Origin: Actinomycetes bacterium | GTDB taxonomy: Bacteria; Actinomycetota; Acidimicrobiia; Acidimicrobiales; RAAP-2 | DNA length: 6,549 bases | Reading direction: 5' to 3' | NCBI GenBank assembly: GCA_021801615.1 | Contig: JAJYXS010000124.1 | Coordinates: 1 to 6,549, forward strand | In this document: in pieces, positions 5,645 through 6,549 of the stretch | Layout: each line of letters opens with the position of its first letter | Numbering within the stretch: the stretch's first letter is position 1 | The notes under the pieces: model-generated | The model's input: the letters and a program-made list of their open reading frames with translations, nothing else | Databases searched by the model: none | Told to the model about the DNA's origin: nothing | Position numbers and translations under genes: made by a program

Positions 5645-5805
5645 CGAAGCGGATGGTACCGCCGAGCTTCGCCCGCGACCTCGTGGGCGGCCTCCGTCGG
5701 CCTCGCCTGCGGTGCTCGACGTCAAGGTCAACGGAGCTGCGGATCGCGGCGCCGCACCTCGGGCCTGGATCCCCGGCAGGCGCCTGGCAGTAGCCTGTTA
5801 CCCAG
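5645..5805. promoter_or_regulatory. Divergent promoter region of dut and orn
   Basis: This 161-bp spacer must hold both promoters. For dut, TACCAT (minus, 5658-5653) is a good -10. It is flanked by the inverted pair CGAAGC (5645-5650) and GCTTCG (5666-5671), which could be an operator. For orn, TAGCCT (5791-5796) ends 9 nt before the ATG. Two TTGAC-like hexamers on the minus strand (5731-5726 and 5725-5720) resemble -35 boxes but have no -10 at the right distance. Confidence 0.4.
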
Positions 5806-6342
5806 ATGCTGGCGTGGATGGACCTCGAGATGACCGGGCTCGATCCCGCCAGGGACGCGATCGTGGAGATCGCGACGCTGCTCACCGACGACGAGCTCGC
5901 GCTCGTGGCAGAAGGTCCTGATCTCGTCGTCGCCACCAGCCGCGAGAAGCTCGACGCCATGAGTGACGTGGTGCGGGAGATGCACACCAAGTCCGGCCTG
6001 CTCGCGGCGATCGAGGCGTCGACGCTGACGCTCGAGGAGGCAGGCAAGACGACCCTCGCCTTCTTGGAGGCGCACATCTCGGAGCCGGGGACCGTGCCGC
6101 TGTGCGGCAACTCCATCGGCATGGACCGGCGGTTCCTCGCCGTGCAGCTCCCCGAGATCGAGCGGTTCTTCCACTACCGGTCGGTCGACGTGTCGACGGT
6201 GAAGGAGCTCGCGCGCCGGTGGCTGCCGGAGGTGCTCGCTGCCGCGCCGCACAAGCACGGCAGCCACCGCGCGATGGAGGACGTGAAGGAGAGCGTCGCA
6301 GAGCTCGCGTACTACCGCCAGGCGGTGTTCAAGAGCAGATGA
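5806..6342 (+). CDS. orn: Oligoribonuclease (DEDDh 3'-5' exoribonuclease)
   Basis: Degrades 2-5 nt RNA oligomers to mononucleotides at the end of mRNA decay and removes pGpG produced by cyclic-di-GMP breakdown; a cytosolic dimer that uses two metal ions. The product is 178 residues, the family's usual size. The metal-binding and catalytic DEDDh set is complete: Asp6 and Glu8 in WMDLEMTGLD, Asp107 in CGNSIGMDRRFLA, and His154 and Asp159 in SHRAMEDVKESVAELAYYRQ. These match D12, E14, D112, H158 and D163 of the E. coli enzyme. ATG 5806 starts three codons before the WMDLE strand, as expected, so no other start is needed. No Shine-Dalgarno site is visible; a TAGCCT -10-like box just upstream suggests a very short leader. 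A strong hairpin follows the stop codon by 10 bp. Confidence 0.97.
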   Translation: MLAWMDLEMTGLDPARDAIVEIATLLTDDELALVAEGPDLVVATSREKLDAMSDVVREMHTKSGLLAAIEASTLTLEEAGKTTLAFLEAHISEPGTVPLCGNSIGMDRRFLAVQLPEIERFFHYRSVDVSTVKELARRWLPEVLAAAPHKHGSHRAMEDVKESVAELAYYRQAVFKSR

Positions 6343-6352
6343 CGACGCCCGG

Positions 6353-6377
6353 GTCCACGACGCCGACGGTCGTGGAC
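6353..6377. terminator. Perfect 9-bp stem-loop after orn
   Basis: GTCCACGAC (6353-6361) pairs fully with GTCGTGGAC (6369-6377) across a 7-nt loop, beginning 10 bp after the orn stop. No T-tract follows on the plus strand. With a second hairpin next to it and the peroxiredoxin gene converging, it probably serves as an orn terminator. Confidence 0.6.
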
Positions 6378-6405
6378 TGCCCGACGTCGGAGTCCCGGAT
6401 CGGCT

Positions 6406-6422
6406 CCTCGTCGGCGACGAGG
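6406..6422. terminator. Second perfect stem-loop between orn and peroxiredoxin
   Basis: CCTCGTC (6406-6412) pairs with GACGAGG (6416-6422) across a GGC loop. It lies 37 bp beyond the peroxiredoxin stop codon on the minus strand, so it is the likelier terminator for that gene. Confidence 0.5.
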
Positions 6423-6458
6423 CGGGCGCCGTAGAAGGGCTCCGAACGGGCCGCGCCC

Positions 6459-6549
6459 CTATTTGTTCGGCTGCGGCGTCATGCGCAGGTACGGCCGAAG
6501 GGTCCTGAAGCCCTTGGGGAACTTGGTCTTCGCCTCCTCGTCGCTGACC
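6459..6549 (-). CDS. Peroxiredoxin, Prx6/1-Cys type, C-terminal end (runs off right edge)
   Basis: Thiol peroxidase that reduces H2O2 and organic hydroperoxides; cytosolic. Only the last 29 residues and the TAG stop are in the window. VSDEEAKTKFPKGFRTLRPY followed by LRMTPQPNK matches the end of Prx6-type peroxiredoxins, which read EEEAKKLFPKG and end in KYLRYTPQP in human PRDX6. The active-site cysteine and thioredoxin fold lie outside. It converges on orn with about 115 bp between stops. Confidence 0.85.
   Translation of the reverse strand, partial: VSDEEAKTKFPKGFRTLRPYLRMTPQPNK

Noticed and set aside
4976..5833. 285-codon plus-strand frame through the repeats and dut
   Set aside because: Its open state comes from the stop-free 16-bp array and from the antisense of dut; no domain is visible.
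5118..6122. 334-codon minus-strand frame across dut and orn
   Set aside because: It is out of frame with dut and antisense to orn, both of which have complete motif sets.

Overview
The window is about 6.5 kb of very GC-rich DNA. It looks like the chromosome of a high-GC actinobacterium: it carries an actinobacterial-type IS607 element, G/C-ending codons dominate, and several genes seem to have a -10 box almost touching the start codon with no Shine-Dalgarno sequence, as in leaderless transcription. Acidimicrobiia is a possibility, but nothing here fixes the class.

Left end (1-about 870, minus strand): remains of an IS607-family element. The first 82 codons of TnpB, a predicted RNA-guided nuclease, run off the left edge. 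Upstream is its serine recombinase (TnpA), broken by at least three frame changes. The first is a visible perfect 14-bp tandem duplication; removing one copy restores a textbook IS607 N-terminus. A long imperfect dyad (870-896) lies between the element and the next gene.

Middle (about 1017-4437): a class I SAM-dependent methyltransferase (+), a roughly 450-bp spacer holding one strong hairpin, and a two-TM potassium channel with a TVGYG filter and a cytoplasmic RCK domain (+). Convergent to the channel is an intradiol ring-cleavage dioxygenase (-) with all four iron ligands present. These three show no obvious functional link.

Right part (4678-6549): housekeeping genes. These are tRNA-Gly(GCC) (-) with a recognisable promoter, dUTPase (dut, -), oligoribonuclease (orn, +, divergent from dut), and the last 29 residues of a Prx6-type peroxiredoxin (-) entering from the right edge. 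Between dut and the tRNA lies an array of ten 16-bp units whose variants alternate to give a 32-bp higher-order period. Between orn and the peroxiredoxin are two consecutive perfect hairpins that probably end transcription from both sides. dut and orn both act in nucleotide housekeeping (dUTP removal, and degradation of RNA and signalling dinucleotides).

The two observations most worth following up are the mutational history of the IS607 recombinase beside an apparently open tnpB, and the 16-bp array with its 13-bp match at the dut promoter. I see no clear new multi-gene system.
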